64,000 nt of DNA from Klebsiella grimontii (GTDB taxonomy: Bacteria > Pseudomonadota > Gammaproteobacteria > Enterobacterales > Enterobacteriaceae): positions 186,001-250,000 of the forward strand of contig NZ_FZTC01000012.1 in NCBI RefSeq assembly GCF_900200035.1, written 5' to 3'. Each line of letters starts with the position of its first letter. Position 1 is the stretch's first letter. Made by a program: the position numbers and the translations under genes. Below, in pieces: positions 9,065 through 18,277 of the stretch. The notes beneath the pieces were generated by a model, which worked only from the letters and a program-made list of their open reading frames with translations, was not told where the DNA came from and did not search any database.

Positions 9065-9171
9065 CGCGCCGCCCATTGTCAAAAAATTTCCGACAGTATA
9101 TCTGCGAATGTCGTGTTTATTCGCCCTGATATTGAGGTTTACAGTAGCGGCCTTCACGGGGGATTTCATCA

Positions 9172-10386
9172 ATGACGTATCGCAGCAAGGTCGCAACCGT
9201 TTTTCTGCTGGGTTTCTTTCTCGACTTAATCAATATGTTTATCGCCAGCGTCGCCTTTCCGGCGATGGGCCGGACGCTACACGCGTCGGTGGGCGAGCTG
9301 GCGTGGGTCAGCAATGGCTATATTGCCGGGCTCACCCTGGTGCTGCCGTTTAGCGCCTGGCTCAGCCAGCAGTTTGGGGCCCGGCGGGTATTCCTGCTTT
9401 CGCTTAGCTTGTTTAGCCTCGGGGCGCTGGCTGCCGGGATGGCCGACTCGTTGATAAGCCTCGTCATGTGGCGCGCCCTGCAGGGGATGGGCGGCGGGCT
9501 GCTGATTCCACTAGGACAGGCGTTAACCTGGCAACAGTTCAAGCCTCACGAACGGGCGAAACTTTCCGCCGCGGTGATGCTGGTTGGGCTGCTGGCGCCG
9601 GCGTGCTCTCCGGCGCTCGGCGGAGCGCTGGTGCAATCGCTGAGCTGGCGCTGGGTTTTCTTTGCCAGCCTGCCGATAGCGCTGCTGACTTTCGGGCTGG
9701 CCGCGCTGTGGCTCAGGGATGAGAAGAGCGTCGCGCGGTCGGGCGGCTTTTTACATCTCTCGTTACTGCGCGACCCGCTGCTGCGCTTTTCTATGCTGGT
9801 CTATCTCTGCGTGCCGGGGACCTTTATTGGCATCAATGTCGTCGGGATGTTTTATTTGCAAAGCGTGACGGGGATGGCGCCCTCCGCCATCGGCTCCCTG
9901 ATGCTTCCGTGGTCGCTGGCCTCGTTTGTGGCGATCGCGACGACCGGCCGCTATTTCAATCGTCTCGGCCCCCGCCCCCTGATTGCGCTGGGCTGCCTTC
10001 TTCAGGCTGCCGGAATACTCATCCTGGCTGGCGTCAATGCGCATACCGCCAGCAGCGCGCTGATCGCGGCGTTTATCCTGATGGGCGCAGGCGGCAGCCT
10101 GTGCAGCAGTACGGCCCAGAGCAGCGCGTTTCTTAACGTGGCGAACCCCGATATGCCGGACGCCAGCGCGCTGTGGAACCTCAATCGCCAGCTCAGTTTC
10201 CTGATAGGATCTGCGCTACTGGCAGCTTTACTGAGCGCTTTTTTACTTTACTGGCCCACCCCGCTGGCGTGGCGCGGCGTATTTATCGCCGCCGCCGTTT
10301 TGACCCTGGTGCCGCTGCTGGGCTGCCTTAAATTCGATAACCGGGCGTTAATCATGCGCCTGCACGGTAAAATGGAGAACAAATGA
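9172..10386 (+). CDS. Major facilitator superfamily drug/proton antiporter
   Basis: 404 residues with about 12 hydrophobic segments. The start MTYRSKVATVFLLGFFLDLINMFIASVAFPAMG and the motif WVSNGYIAGLTLVLPFSAWLSQQFGARRVFL (motif A), then WRALQGMGGGLLIPLG, resemble the EmrB/QacA group. The length is short for that group (about 500 residues, 14 segments), so it may be a 12-segment relative. By family it exports small toxic or drug-like compounds across the inner membrane. GGGGGA lies upstream of the start. It overlaps the next gene by ATGA and is divergent from a LysR regulator. The substrate is unknown. Confidence 0.85.
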   Translation: MTYRSKVATVFLLGFFLDLINMFIASVAFPAMGRTLHASVGELAWVSNGYIAGLTLVLPFSAWLSQQFGARRVFLLSLSLFSLGALAAGMADSLISLVMWRALQGMGGGLLIPLGQALTWQQFKPHERAKLSAAVMLVGLLAPACSPALGGALVQSLSWRWVFFASLPIALLTFGLAALWLRDEKSVARSGGFLHLSLLRDPLLRFSMLVYLCVPGTFIGINVVGMFYLQSVTGMAPSAIGSLMLPWSLASFVAIATTGRYFNRLGPRPLIALGCLLQAAGILILAGVNAHTASSALIAAFILMGAGGSLCSSTAQSSAFLNVANPDMPDASALWNLNRQLSFLIGSALLAALLSAFLLYWPTPLAWRGVFIAAAVLTLVPLLGCLKFDNRALIMRLHGKMENK

Positions 10387-10760
10387 ATCGCTATATTGCG
10401 GAAGTTATTGCGGCCCACGTGGCTATAGAACACTGGCTGAATCAGGGGGAAGGGAGCGCCGAAGCGCTGCTGCATCGCTTTAGCCCGGAATTTAGCATGA
10501 TCCCGATAAACGGTATGCGCATGGACCATCAGTCGGTCAGCGCTTTTTTTCACGGAGCTCGCGCCAGCCGCCCGGGCTTGAAGATTGTCATCGACAATAC
10601 CGCCATACTTGCCGAATGGCACGATGGCGCAGCGGTGCTCTATCGGGAAACCCACGCTTTACCCGGCAAAGCGGACACCGCACGCTGGTCAACGGTTCTT
10701 TTCCGTCTGCAGGAAGAGAAAATCATCTGGCGGCACCTCCACGAGACGGCGCTCGCATAA
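10383..10760 (+). CDS. NTF2-like / SnoaL-type small protein
   Basis: 125 residues, start codon overlapping the stop of the MFS gene (ATGA), so translation is probably coupled. The pattern of an N-terminal helix pair (AHVAIEHWLNQGEGSAEALLHRFSPEFSMI), a central LKIVIDNTAILAEWHDGAAVLYRETHA and the C-terminal WSTVLFRLQEEKIIWRHLHETAL is that of the NTF2-like fold. Proteins of this fold bind or convert small hydrophobic compounds. I recognise no specific function. The likely context is a small LysR-controlled detoxification unit. Confidence 0.7.
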   Translation: MNRYIAEVIAAHVAIEHWLNQGEGSAEALLHRFSPEFSMIPINGMRMDHQSVSAFFHGARASRPGLKIVIDNTAILAEWHDGAAVLYRETHALPGKADTARWSTVLFRLQEEKIIWRHLHETALA

Positions 10761-10780
10761 GCGGCGGAGACACAAAAAAG

Positions 10781-10813
10781 AAAAAGGCCCAATCAAACGA
10801 TTGAGCCTTTTTT
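10781..10813. terminator. Bidirectional intrinsic terminator between the MFS unit and rpoS
   Basis: AAAAAGGCCCAATC, loop AAAC, GATTGAGCCTTTTT. The stem is flanked by A and T runs, so it can serve both convergent transcripts. Confidence 0.85.
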
Positions 10814-10825
10814 AAGAAAGGTATC

Positions 10826-11818
10826 TTACTCGCGGAACAACGCTTCGATATTCAGCCCCTGGCTTTGCAGAATCTCCCGCAGGCGGCGGAGGCCTTCTAC
10901 CTGGATCTGGCGCACGCGTTCGCGGGTCAGGCCAATTTCGCGGCCCACATCCTCAAGCGTCGCGGCTTCATAGCCCAGCAGGCCAAAGCGACGAGCCAGC
11001 ACTTCACGCTGCTTGGCGTTCAGTTCGAACAGCCATTTGACGATGCTTTGTTTCATATCATCGTCCTGCGTGGTGTCTTCCGGGCCGTTGTCTTTTTCAT
11101 CGGCCAGAATATCCAGCAGCGCTTTTTCCGAGTCGCCGCCCAGTGGGGTATCCACCGAGGTAATGCGCTCGTTCAGACGCAGCATCCGGCTCACGTCATC
11201 AACTGGCTTATCCAGCTGTTCGGCTATCTCTTCCGCGCTTGGCTCGTGGTCCAGCTTATGGGACAACTCGCGTGCGGTACGCAGATAGACGTTCAGCTCT
11301 TTGACGATATGAATTGGTAAACGGATCGTACGGGTTTGGTTCATGATCGCCCGTTCAATCGTTTGACGAATCCACCAGGTCGCGTAAGTCGAAAAACGGA
11401 ACCCACGTTCCGGGTCAAACTTCTCAACTGCGCGAATCAGCCCCAGGTTACCTTCTTCAATCAGATCCAGCAGAGCCAGACCGCGATTGCCGTAACGGCG
11501 GGCTATCTTGACGACCAGACGCAGGTTGCTTTCGATCATCCGGCGGCGTGACGCAACGTCACCACGCAGCGCGCGACGCGCAAAATAAACCTCTTCTTCG
11601 GCCGTCAGCAGCGGGGAATAACCAATCTCTCCAAGATAAAGCTGCGTCGCATCGAGCACCCGTTGGGTTGCTCCCTGCGAAAGAAGCTCTTCCTCAGCCA
11701 GATCGCTATCACTGGGTTCCTCTTCAACTAAGGCTTTCTCATCAAAAACCTCGACTCCGTTCTCATCAAATTCCGCGTCTTCATTTAAATCATGAACTTT
11801 CAGCGTATTCTGACTCAT
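10826..11818 (-). CDS. rpoS: RNA polymerase sigma factor RpoS (sigma-38)
   Basis: 330 residues, the E. coli length, with only a few differences from the remembered E. coli protein. It is the general stress and stationary phase sigma factor. Region 1.2-2 runs from [20 protein letters not shown] through [18 protein letters not shown] (-10 recognition). Region 3 contains [19 protein letters not shown]. Region 4 ends in [20 protein letters not shown] (-35 recognition helix). The frame is intact, so this is not one of the broken rpoS alleles often found in laboratory strains. GGTAGGAGCC is the ribosome site. The leader is described separately. Confidence 0.99.
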   Translation of the reverse strand: MSQNTLKVHDLNEDAEFDENGVEVFDEKALVEEEPSDSDLAEEELLSQGATQRVLDATQLYLGEIGYSPLLTAEEEVYFARRALRGDVASRRRMIESNLRLVVKIARRYGNRGLALLDLIEEGNLGLIRAVEKFDPERGFRFSTYATWWIRQTIERAIMNQTRTIRLPIHIVKELNVYLRTARELSHKLDHEPSAEEIAEQLDKPVDDVSRMLRLNERITSVDTPLGGDSEKALLDILADEKDNGPEDTTQDDDMKQSIVKWLFELNAKQREVLARRFGLLGYEAATLEDVGREIGLTRERVRQIQVEGLRRLREILQSQGLNIEALFRE

Positions 11819-12032
11819 AAAGATGGCTCCTACCCGTGATCCCTAAGCAAAGCACCTTCGCTAAACATCACTCAAAAGACGCCAGGACGATAACCTTTTC
11901 TGCCCCGGTGAAGAAGGCATCGCGGCCGCCCTGGCGCCTTTGTTAGCGATACTGAGCTTATCCGTACTTTGCCAAATTATCGCTGCGGTAAATACTGCAG
12001 CGGGTTGACGGATTTCCCCTTGTAACGAATTT
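11819..12032 (-). promoter_or_regulatory. rpoS 5' leader with sRNA-responsive stem, expanded relative to E. coli
   Basis: In the mRNA sense, AAATTCGTTACAAGGGG and AAATCCGTCAACCCG (RC of 12001-12032, inside the end of nlpD) match the E. coli leader strand that pairs with DsrA, RprA and ArcZ. The other half of the inhibitory stem, GGGATCACGGGTAGGAGCC, is next to the start codon. In E. coli, as I recall, only about 63 bases separate the nlpD stop from rpoS; here it is 158. The extra DNA holds its own inverted repeat (CGCCAGG with CCTGGCG, at 11880-11886 and 11929-11935). Transcription from a promoter within nlpD is expected by analogy. Confidence 0.65.
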
Positions 12033-13095
12033 CAAAATGCAAACGTGTAGAGCTAGTACCTGTGCTACCCATGGTAGCGATTTTCTGCCCCGCCTTGATA
12101 TCTTGTTGCTCTTTTACGAGCATCGTATCGTTATGTGCGTAGGCGCTCAGGTAATCATCGTTGTGTTTGATGATAATAAGATTACCGTAACCGCGCAGTG
12201 CGTTACCGGCATAGACGACGCGCCCATCTGCGGTCGCGACAATAGCCTGTCCTTTACTGCCTGCGATATCAATACCTTTATTGCCGCCTTCGGCACCACT
12301 AAAGTTCTCGATAACCTTGCCATCAGTCGGCCAGCGCCATGAAGAGATCGGCGAACTGGTTGACGTACTGCTTGCAGTCGATTGGGTTGTGCTGACAGCT
12401 GGGGCCGTAACTGGCGCGACGGCAGTTGTCGTCGCAGGCTTGTTATTCGGCAACATCTTATTAGCACTCTGTTCACCTGAAGATTCAGAATACGTAATAG
12501 TTGGTTGGGACGCAACCACCGCGGTGGATTTTTGTGCAGAATTTGCGGTTAACATCCCGCCATTACTGGCCTTCACGCTGGCCTGGGCGACAGGGTTATC
12601 ACCGGTGATTGGCTGGCCGGACGCGTTGCCAACCTGCAGCGTCTGACCGACGTTCAGACCGTACGGCGCCGGGATATTATTACGCTGCGCCAGGTCGCGG
12701 AAGTCGTTCCCGGTGACCCACGCAATATAGAATAGCGTGTCGCCGCGTTTAACAGTATAGGTACTGCCGCCGGTATAGCTACCTTTCGGAATATCCCCAT
12801 ATTTACGGTTGTAGACAATTTTGCCGTTTACCGTTTGCACCGGCTCCTGGGCCATCGGCTGAATCTGAGCGGGCTGCGTCTGCACCGGTTGCGTTTGTAC
12901 CGGGCGCGCCTGCGGAACGTTATTTGACGGAGGCGTGATCAGCATTCCGGAATTCGTACTGGAAGACGAAGCCCCGCCAGCCGAGCTGACCGGCGCAGGC
13001 GGATTGTTGGAGCTGCTGCAGCCTGCCAGCCAGAGTGACACCAGTGACAAAGCCGCAATGCGGCTTAAGGTAAATTTTGGGCTTCCCGCGCTCAT
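11977..13095 (-). CDS. nlpD: Murein hydrolase activator NlpD
   Basis: 372 residues. The signal peptide ends in the lipobox LAGC, so Cys26 is the lipidation site and the protein is an outer membrane lipoprotein facing the periplasm. A long Gln/Pro/Val-rich linker ([18 protein letters not shown]) is followed by a LysM domain ([29 protein letters not shown]). A C-terminal M23/LytM domain contains [27 protein letters not shown] and ends near [19 protein letters not shown]. The LytM domain of NlpD is catalytically dead in the family and activates the amidase AmiC at the septum. The rpoS promoter is expected inside this gene. Confidence 0.97.
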   Translation of the reverse strand: MSAGSPKFTLSRIAALSLVSLWLAGCSSSNNPPAPVSSAGGASSSSTNSGMLITPPSNNVPQARPVQTQPVQTQPAQIQPMAQEPVQTVNGKIVYNRKYGDIPKGSYTGGSTYTVKRGDTLFYIAWVTGNDFRDLAQRNNIPAPYGLNVGQTLQVGNASGQPITGDNPVAQASVKASNGGMLTANSAQKSTAVVASQPTITYSESSGEQSANKMLPNNKPATTTAVAPVTAPAVSTTQSTASSTSTSSPISSWRWPTDGKVIENFSGAEGGNKGIDIAGSKGQAIVATADGRVVYAGNALRGYGNLIIIKHNDDYLSAYAHNDTMLVKEQQDIKAGQKIATMGSTGTSSTRLHFEIRYKGKSVNPLQYLPQR

Positions 13096-13217
13096 TTATC
13101 CCCCAGGAATATGTTAACTACCAATATCTTGCTCACCGGACGGCGCCCGGCCAGGACACGAAAAATGCGTCCACCCTATGCCTAAATGCAGGCAAAAAAA
13201 CCTGGAATAATCCGGGT

Positions 13218-13844
13218 TCAGGCCAACTCCCCTTTCACGAGGGGTACAAAGCGCACGGCTTCGACAGTATCAATGACAAACTCGTTGCCGCGCCGACGGA
13301 TTCGCTTCAGGAACTGGTGCTCTTCGCCTACCGGCAGCACCAGTACGCCGCCATCGTCCAGCTGCGCCAGCAGCGCGGCCGGAATTTCCGGCGGCGCGGC
13401 GGTAACGATGATCGCGTCGAACGGCGCGCGTGCCTGCCAACCCTGCCATCCATCGCCGTGACGGGTTGAAACATTATGTAAATCAAGTTGTTTAAGGCGA
13501 CGGCGCGCGTGCCACTGCAAACTCTTAATGCGCTCAACCGAGCACACGTGATGCACCAGATGCGCCAGGATCGCCGTCTGATAGCCAGATCCGGTGCCAA
13601 TTTCCAGCACCCTTGACTCCGGCGTTAGCGTCAGAAGCTCGGTCATCCGCGCCACCATGTAGGGTTGCGAGATGGTTTGCCCCTGGCCAATCGGCAGCGC
13701 CGTGTTTTCCCACGCCTTATGTTCAAAGGCTTCATCAACAAACTTTTCTCGCGGCACCAGCGCGATCGCGTTCAGCACGCGCTCGTCAACAATGCCCTGC
13801 GTGCGGAGCTGATTGAGAAGACTTTCAACACGTTTATTTACCAT
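13218..13844 (-). CDS. pcm: Protein-L-isoaspartate O-methyltransferase
   Basis: 208 residues, the E. coli length. It methylates isoaspartyl residues in damaged proteins with S-adenosylmethionine and so starts their repair. The SAM-binding motif I is [19 protein letters not shown], and the family motif [15 protein letters not shown] precedes it. It overlaps surE by seven bases, so the two stress genes are translationally linked. Confidence 0.97.
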   Translation of the reverse strand: MVNKRVESLLNQLRTQGIVDERVLNAIALVPREKFVDEAFEHKAWENTALPIGQGQTISQPYMVARMTELLTLTPESRVLEIGTGSGYQTAILAHLVHHVCSVERIKSLQWHARRRLKQLDLHNVSTRHGDGWQGWQARAPFDAIIVTAAPPEIPAALLAQLDDGGVLVLPVGEEHQFLKRIRRRGNEFVIDTVEAVRFVPLVKGELA

Positions 13845-14599
13845 TGCGTATCAACCCCAACGCGATCCAGCCAGCCGCTCACCACCTCATGTGCGCCGTG
13901 GGCGGTTAAATCGACATGTAGCGGAGTGACCGACACATAGCCTTCATCCACGGCGGCAAAATCGGTATCCGGCCCGGCGTCGTACTTCTCGCCCGGAGGT
14001 CCAATCCAGTACAGCGTATTGCCGCGCGGATCTTTTTGCGGGATCACCTGATCGGAAGGATGCCGGCTGCCGCAGCGGGTCACGCGGATACCTTTAATCT
14101 GCTCAAGGGGCAGATCCGGCACGTTGATATTCAGAATGCGTCCGGTACGCAGCGGCTCGCGGCTTAAAGCCCGCAGAATCGAGCAGGTAACCGCGGCGGC
14201 GGTATCATAATGCTGATAGCCGTTTAGCGAGACGGCCAGCGCCGGAAAGCCGAGATGACGGCCCTCCATCGCGGCGGCAACGGTGCCGGAATAGATGACG
14301 TCGTCACCGAGGTTGGGGCCGGCGTTAATGCCGGAGACCACAATATCCGGACGCGGCCGCATCAGGGCGTTCACGCCGAGGTAAACACAGTCCGTCGGGG
14401 TGCCCATCTGTACGGCGATATCGCCGTTATCAAAAGTGAAAGTACGTAGCGAAGATTCCAGCGTCAGGGAATTCGACGCTCCGCTGCGGTTACGATCGGG
14501 TGCAACTATCTGAACCTCAGCGAATTCTCGTAAGGCCTTTGCCAGGGTCTGAATGCCCGGCGCATGAATCCCGTCATCGTTACTCAGCAATATTCGCAT
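13838..14599 (-). CDS. surE: 5'/3'-nucleotidase SurE
   Basis: 253 residues with the SurE start [23 protein letters not shown], whose paired Asp residues bind the metal. Also present are [16 protein letters not shown] and [27 protein letters not shown]. It removes phosphate from nucleoside 5' and 3' monophosphates and short polyphosphates. The E. coli start MRILLS fixes the ATG at 14599; a GTG six bases upstream is in frame but less likely. The start lies within the end of truD. Confidence 0.97.
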   Translation of the reverse strand: MRILLSNDDGIHAPGIQTLAKALREFAEVQIVAPDRNRSGASNSLTLESSLRTFTFDNGDIAVQMGTPTDCVYLGVNALMRPRPDIVVSGINAGPNLGDDVIYSGTVAAAMEGRHLGFPALAVSLNGYQHYDTAAAVTCSILRALSREPLRTGRILNINVPDLPLEQIKGIRVTRCGSRHPSDQVIPQKDPRGNTLYWIGPPGEKYDAGPDTDFAAVDEGYVSVTPLHVDLTAHGAHEVVSGWLDRVGVDTQW

Positions 14600-15629
14600 A
14601 GTCACCCGTTGTATTGATAAGCTCCCTTACTACGCTGGTGGCGAAGCTGCCTGCGGGCAGCCAGAAACGCAGTTCAACGGTAACGTCATCCCACCAGTTC
14701 CAGCTCATCTGCTGGGGATAAAGCAGCATCGCCCGGCGGGCGGCCTCTACTTTTTCACGCACCAGCAGCGCCTGTAGCTGCGTCTCTTCGACCACTGCCG
14801 CCTGTTCAGCGGCCAGCGCGCCCCGTTGGCTTCCCCAGTCGCCGCTGCCCACAAGCGCAGCGGTAATCATCAGCTCGCGGTTATCTACCCGCGCCTGGAG
14901 TGCCGTCAGTTCTTCAGAGTCCGCAACGAACCAGCTTCCGCGCCCCGCTAATTGTAGCGCATCGCCATCAACAACCTGATTAAATTCCGGTTTTTTTAAT
15001 CTAATACCAACCTGTTGATTAAACAATGCGCTGCGGGCCGCCGACAACCAAAAACTGCGTTTATTGCGATCGCGCACCGGCGCGCCGCTCTCGGCCCAGC
15101 GCAGCGCCCCCTGCAGGTTACTGCCGCCGATACCGAAGCGCTGGGCGCCGAAATAGTTGGGCACGCCATGCTCGACGATCGCCTGTAAACGCTTTTCGAC
15201 ATCGTCGCGGGCGCTGACTTCGCGCAGTACCAGAGTAAACTGGTTCCCCTTCAGCGCCCCGAGGCGCAGCTTGCGCTTATGGCGCGCGTACTCCAGAACC
15301 TGGCAACCCTCGAGCTGAAATTTGCTCAGGTCGGGCATCTCTTTGCCCGGCACTCTGGCGCACAGCCACTGTTCAGTCACCGCGTGTTTGTCCTTCTGCC
15401 CGGCAAAGCTCACTTCACGCGCATGAATTTTAAGGAATTTTGCCAGCGAGTCAGCAACAAAACGGGTATTGCAGCCGTTTTTCAGAATTCTCACCAGCAC
15501 ATGCTCGCCTTCGCCATCGGGGGAAAAGCCGAGATCTTCCACCACCAAAAAGTCCTCCGGACTGGCTTTTAGCAGCCCCTGGCCCAGCGGTTTTCCATGC
15601 AGATAGGTGAGTTCGTCAAAAGCGATCAT
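14580..15629 (-). CDS. truD: tRNA pseudouridine(13) synthase TruD
   Basis: 349 residues. It converts U13 of tRNA-Glu to pseudouridine. The catalytic aspartate is Asp80 in [14 protein letters not shown], and the TruD insertion and C-terminal region [28 protein letters not shown] are present. It overlaps ispF by four bases and surE by about 20, within one tightly packed operon. Confidence 0.97.
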   Translation of the reverse strand: MIAFDELTYLHGKPLGQGLLKASPEDFLVVEDLGFSPDGEGEHVLVRILKNGCNTRFVADSLAKFLKIHAREVSFAGQKDKHAVTEQWLCARVPGKEMPDLSKFQLEGCQVLEYARHKRKLRLGALKGNQFTLVLREVSARDDVEKRLQAIVEHGVPNYFGAQRFGIGGSNLQGALRWAESGAPVRDRNKRSFWLSAARSALFNQQVGIRLKKPEFNQVVDGDALQLAGRGSWFVADSEELTALQARVDNRELMITAALVGSGDWGSQRGALAAEQAAVVEETQLQALLVREKVEAARRAMLLYPQQMSWNWWDDVTVELRFWLPAGSFATSVVRELINTTGDYANIAE

Positions 15630-16105
15630 TTCTCCGCCTTACGCAGCAGCGCCACCGCTTCACAGGCGATGCCTTCGCCGCGGCCGGTAAAGCCCAGTTT
15701 TTCCGTGGTGGTGGCTTTGACGTTCACATCATCCATATGGCAACCGAGATCTTCGGCGATAAAGACGCGCATCTGGGGAATATGCGGCAGCATTTTCGGC
15801 GCCTGGGCGATGATGGTGACGTCTACGTTGCCAAGGGTATAGCCTTTCGCCTGAATCCGCCGCCACGCTTCGCGCAGCAGTTCGCGGCTGTCGGCGCCCT
15901 TAAAGGCCGGATCGGTATCCGGAAACAGCTTGCCGATGTCGCCCAGCGCCGCCGCGCCGAGCAGCGCATCGGTCAGCGCATGCAGCGCGACGTCGCCGTC
16001 GGAGTGCGCCAGCAGCCCTTTCTCGTAGGGCACGCGCACGCCGCCGATAATGATTGGGCCTTCACCGCCAAAAGCGTGTACGTCAAAACCGTGTCCAATT
16101 CGCAT
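15626..16105 (-). CDS. ispF: 2-C-methyl-D-erythritol 2,4-cyclodiphosphate synthase
   Basis: 159 residues, the family length. It forms the cyclic diphosphate in the non-mevalonate isoprenoid pathway. The start [14 protein letters not shown] carries the zinc ligands Asp and His, and [32 protein letters not shown] is the signature region. The gene starts within one base of the end of ispD, and the two act in the same pathway. Confidence 0.98.
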   Translation of the reverse strand: MRIGHGFDVHAFGGEGPIIIGGVRVPYEKGLLAHSDGDVALHALTDALLGAAALGDIGKLFPDTDPAFKGADSRELLREAWRRIQAKGYTLGNVDVTIIAQAPKMLPHIPQMRVFIAEDLGCHMDDVNVKATTTEKLGFTGRGEGIACEAVALLRKAEK

Positions 16106-16815
16106 TAAGCCTTCTCCTGGTGTCGGGGACGGGTAAGGTAAAATTCGGCCAGCGCCAGGTCTTCCGGGCGCGTCACTTTTATATTATCAGCTCGTCCGGC
16201 GACCAGTTCAGGATGGAAGCCGCAGTACTCCAGCGCCGAGGCTTCGTCGGTGATAGTCGCGCCTTCATTAAGCGCCCGCGTCAGGCAATCAACAAGCAGT
16301 TCGCGAGGGAAAAATTGCGGCGTCAGCGCGTGCCATAAATCATTACGCTCAACGGTATGGGCGATGGCCGCCCTGCCCGGCTCCGCGCGCTTCATCGTGT
16401 CGCGAACCGGAGCGGCCAGAATGCCGCCCGTACGGCTGGTTTCGCATAATTGAAGCAGGCGGCTGAGGTCATCCTGGTGCAGGCAGGGGCGCGCGGCATC
16501 GTGCACCAGCACCCAATCAGCCTCGCCAAGCACCTTCAGGCCAGCGAGAACGGAATCCGCGCGTTCTGTCCCGCCATCAACGACGGTAATTTGAGGATGG
16601 TTCGCCAACGGCAGTTGGCTAAAGCGCACGTCGCCCGGGCTGACGGCGATGACCACCCGCCGTATACGCGGGTTTGCCAGCAGCGCGGCGACCGCGTGCT
16701 CGAGAATCGTTTTGTTACCGATTGAGAGATATTGTTTAGGGCATTCCGTTTGCATGCGGCGGCCAAAACCGGCTGCCGGCACCACGGCGCAAACGCCCGG
16801 AAAAGTGGCTGCCAT
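16105..16815 (-). CDS. ispD: 2-C-methyl-D-erythritol 4-phosphate cytidylyltransferase
   Basis: 236 residues, same as E. coli. It makes CDP-methylerythritol from MEP and CTP. The CTP-binding loop is [19 protein letters not shown] and the second conserved stretch is [11 protein letters not shown]. The start at [16 protein letters not shown] is chosen by alignment with E. coli IspD; the open frame extends 23 codons upstream into ftsB. It lies between ftsB and ispF in the same operon. Confidence 0.97.
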   Translation of the reverse strand: MAATFPGVCAVVPAAGFGRRMQTECPKQYLSIGNKTILEHAVAALLANPRIRRVVIAVSPGDVRFSQLPLANHPQITVVDGGTERADSVLAGLKVLGEADWVLVHDAARPCLHQDDLSRLLQLCETSRTGGILAAPVRDTMKRAEPGRAAIAHTVERNDLWHALTPQFFPRELLVDCLTRALNEGATITDEASALEYCGFHPELVAGRADNIKVTRPEDLALAEFYLTRPRHQEKA

Positions 16816-16834
16816 GTTGTAATCCTGGGCCTGT

Positions 16835-17152
16835 TTATCGATTATTCTGCTGTTGCCCCGCGGCCTGGTTGCGTTTTGACGCATCCGGCACCAGACGATA
16901 AAACGTTTCGCCCGGGCGGGTCATACTGAGTTCATTGCGTGCGCGCTCTTCGATAGCTTCCTGACCGCCGTTGAGGTCGTCAATTTCGGCGAACAGCTGA
17001 TCGTTGCGTGCTTTTAATTTAGCGTTAGTTGCCTGCTGCGCGGAGACATCGTCATCAACCCGGCTATAGTCGTGCAGGCCATTTTTGCCGAACCACAGCG
17101 AATACTGTAGCCAGACCAGCAAAGCCAATAACAGCAGCGTTAGTTTACCCAT
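16835..17152 (-). CDS. ftsB: Cell division protein FtsB
   Basis: 105 residues. A short cytoplasmic tail is followed by one membrane helix (about residues 4-21, [18 protein letters not shown]) and a periplasmic coiled coil ([28 protein letters not shown]). It forms the FtsQ-FtsB-FtsL complex at the septum. It is two residues longer than the remembered E. coli protein because of the Asn/Gln-rich tail. Confidence 0.97.
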   Translation of the reverse strand: MGKLTLLLLALLVWLQYSLWFGKNGLHDYSRVDDDVSAQQATNAKLKARNDQLFAEIDDLNGGQEAIEERARNELSMTRPGETFYRLVPDASKRNQAAGQQQNNR

Positions 17153-17291
17153 CCTGCCCCCTGAAAAACGGCATCATCATCCCATAACTCGCCCGAGTTC
17201 TCTACTCTGGCGCGCGGACGACGCCGCGTAACGCGGGGACTGTACCACATTTTTACCGTTGATACCCAGGCTAGATTCATTCGTAAAAAGA

Positions 17292-17618
17292 CTACCCCAG
17301 TAGCCAGAGGAACAGCAGACCGAACATCAGTCCGACGGTCAAAATCGTCGCGCAGACGCTGTATTGAAGTTTTCCGTCCATCAGCGAATGCAGCGCGATG
17401 CCAACCACGACGGCAACCGGCATTAATGCCAGAAAGAACGGCCAGGTATAGAGGAGGACAAATAGCGTATTACTGCCATAGATCAGGAAGGGAATACCCA
17501 GCGCCAGCAGCCATGAAATAAAGCCAACGGCAGCGCCCGACAGAGACCAGGTGGTCTCGTCGCTGACTGTCGGCGGCGGTTCTGAACGAATAATACTGAT
17601 GTTCTGGGTATTGCGCAT
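17292..17618 (-). CDS. ygbE: DUF3561 inner membrane protein YgbE
   Basis: 108 residues with three or four membrane segments (GAAVGFISWLLALGIPFLIYG, LFVLLYTWPFFLALMPVAVVVGIAL, CATILTVGLMFGLLFLWLLG). Function is unknown. It matches E. coli YgbE in position and sequence. The start MRNTQNIS at 17618 is chosen by that match; the frame extends ten codons further. It lies between ftsB and cysC. Confidence 0.9.
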   Translation of the reverse strand: MRNTQNISIIRSEPPPTVSDETTWSLSGAAVGFISWLLALGIPFLIYGSNTLFVLLYTWPFFLALMPVAVVVGIALHSLMDGKLQYSVCATILTVGLMFGLLFLWLLG

Positions 17619-17671
17619 ATCGAATCCTGTTGACCTGGCGATCGGCATCCTGTGATGATGCCGCTGCCGTT

Positions 17672-18277
17672 TCAGGATCTGATAATATCGCTCTGTCGTA
17701 GCAGGTCTAATAATTGGTGCACCAAATTTGTTACCAATTGTTCACCGTCGAGGTGAATTTCAGCGCGCTCCGGGGATTCATACACTGAATCTATTCCGGT
17801 AAAGTTGCGCAGCTCTCCGGCCCGCGCTTTCTTATACAGGCCTTTCGGATCCCGCGCTTCGCAGATCGCCAGCGGCGTATCGACAAAGACTTCGATAAAA
17901 CGTCCTTCGCCTAAACGCTCGCGTACCATCTGCCGTTCTGCGCGATGCGGAGAGATAAACGCGGTCAATACCACCAGTCCGGCATCCACCATCAGTTTCG
18001 CCACTTCACCCACCCGGCGAATGTTTTCTTTGCGGTCGTCGTCGCTGAAGCCAAGATCGCTGCACAGGCCGTGACGCACGTTATCGCCATCCAGCAAATA
18101 GGTGCTCACGCCGAGCCGATGCAGCGCCTCTTCCAGCGCGCCGGCAACGGTGGATTTCCCCGAGCCCGAAAGCCCGGTGAACCACAGCACCACGCCGCGA
18201 TGGCCGTGATGCTGTTCGCGCTGCTCCTGAGTGACAGGATGCGCATGCCAGACAACGTTTTCGTCATGCCGGGCCAT
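17672..18277 (-). CDS. cysC: Adenylylsulfate kinase
   Basis: 201 residues, as in E. coli. It phosphorylates APS to PAPS in sulfate assimilation. Walker A is [16 protein letters not shown], and the APS-binding region includes [28 protein letters not shown] and [22 protein letters not shown]. It starts on the last base of the cysN stop codon (TAATG), so the two genes are translated together. Confidence 0.98.
   Translation of the reverse strand: MARHDENVVWHAHPVTQEQREQHHGHRGVVLWFTGLSGSGKSTVAGALEEALHRLGVSTYLLDGDNVRHGLCSDLGFSDDDRKENIRRVGEVAKLMVDAGLVVLTAFISPHRAERQMVRERLGEGRFIEVFVDTPLAICEARDPKGLYKKARAGELRNFTGIDSVYESPERAEIHLDGEQLVTNLVHQLLDLLRQSDIIRS

Noticed and set aside
9172..10386. MFS gene as a frameshifted 14-segment pump
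   Set aside because: The frame is continuous, starts with a ribosome site and overlaps the next gene by ATGA. It looks whole, though shorter than the EmrB type.
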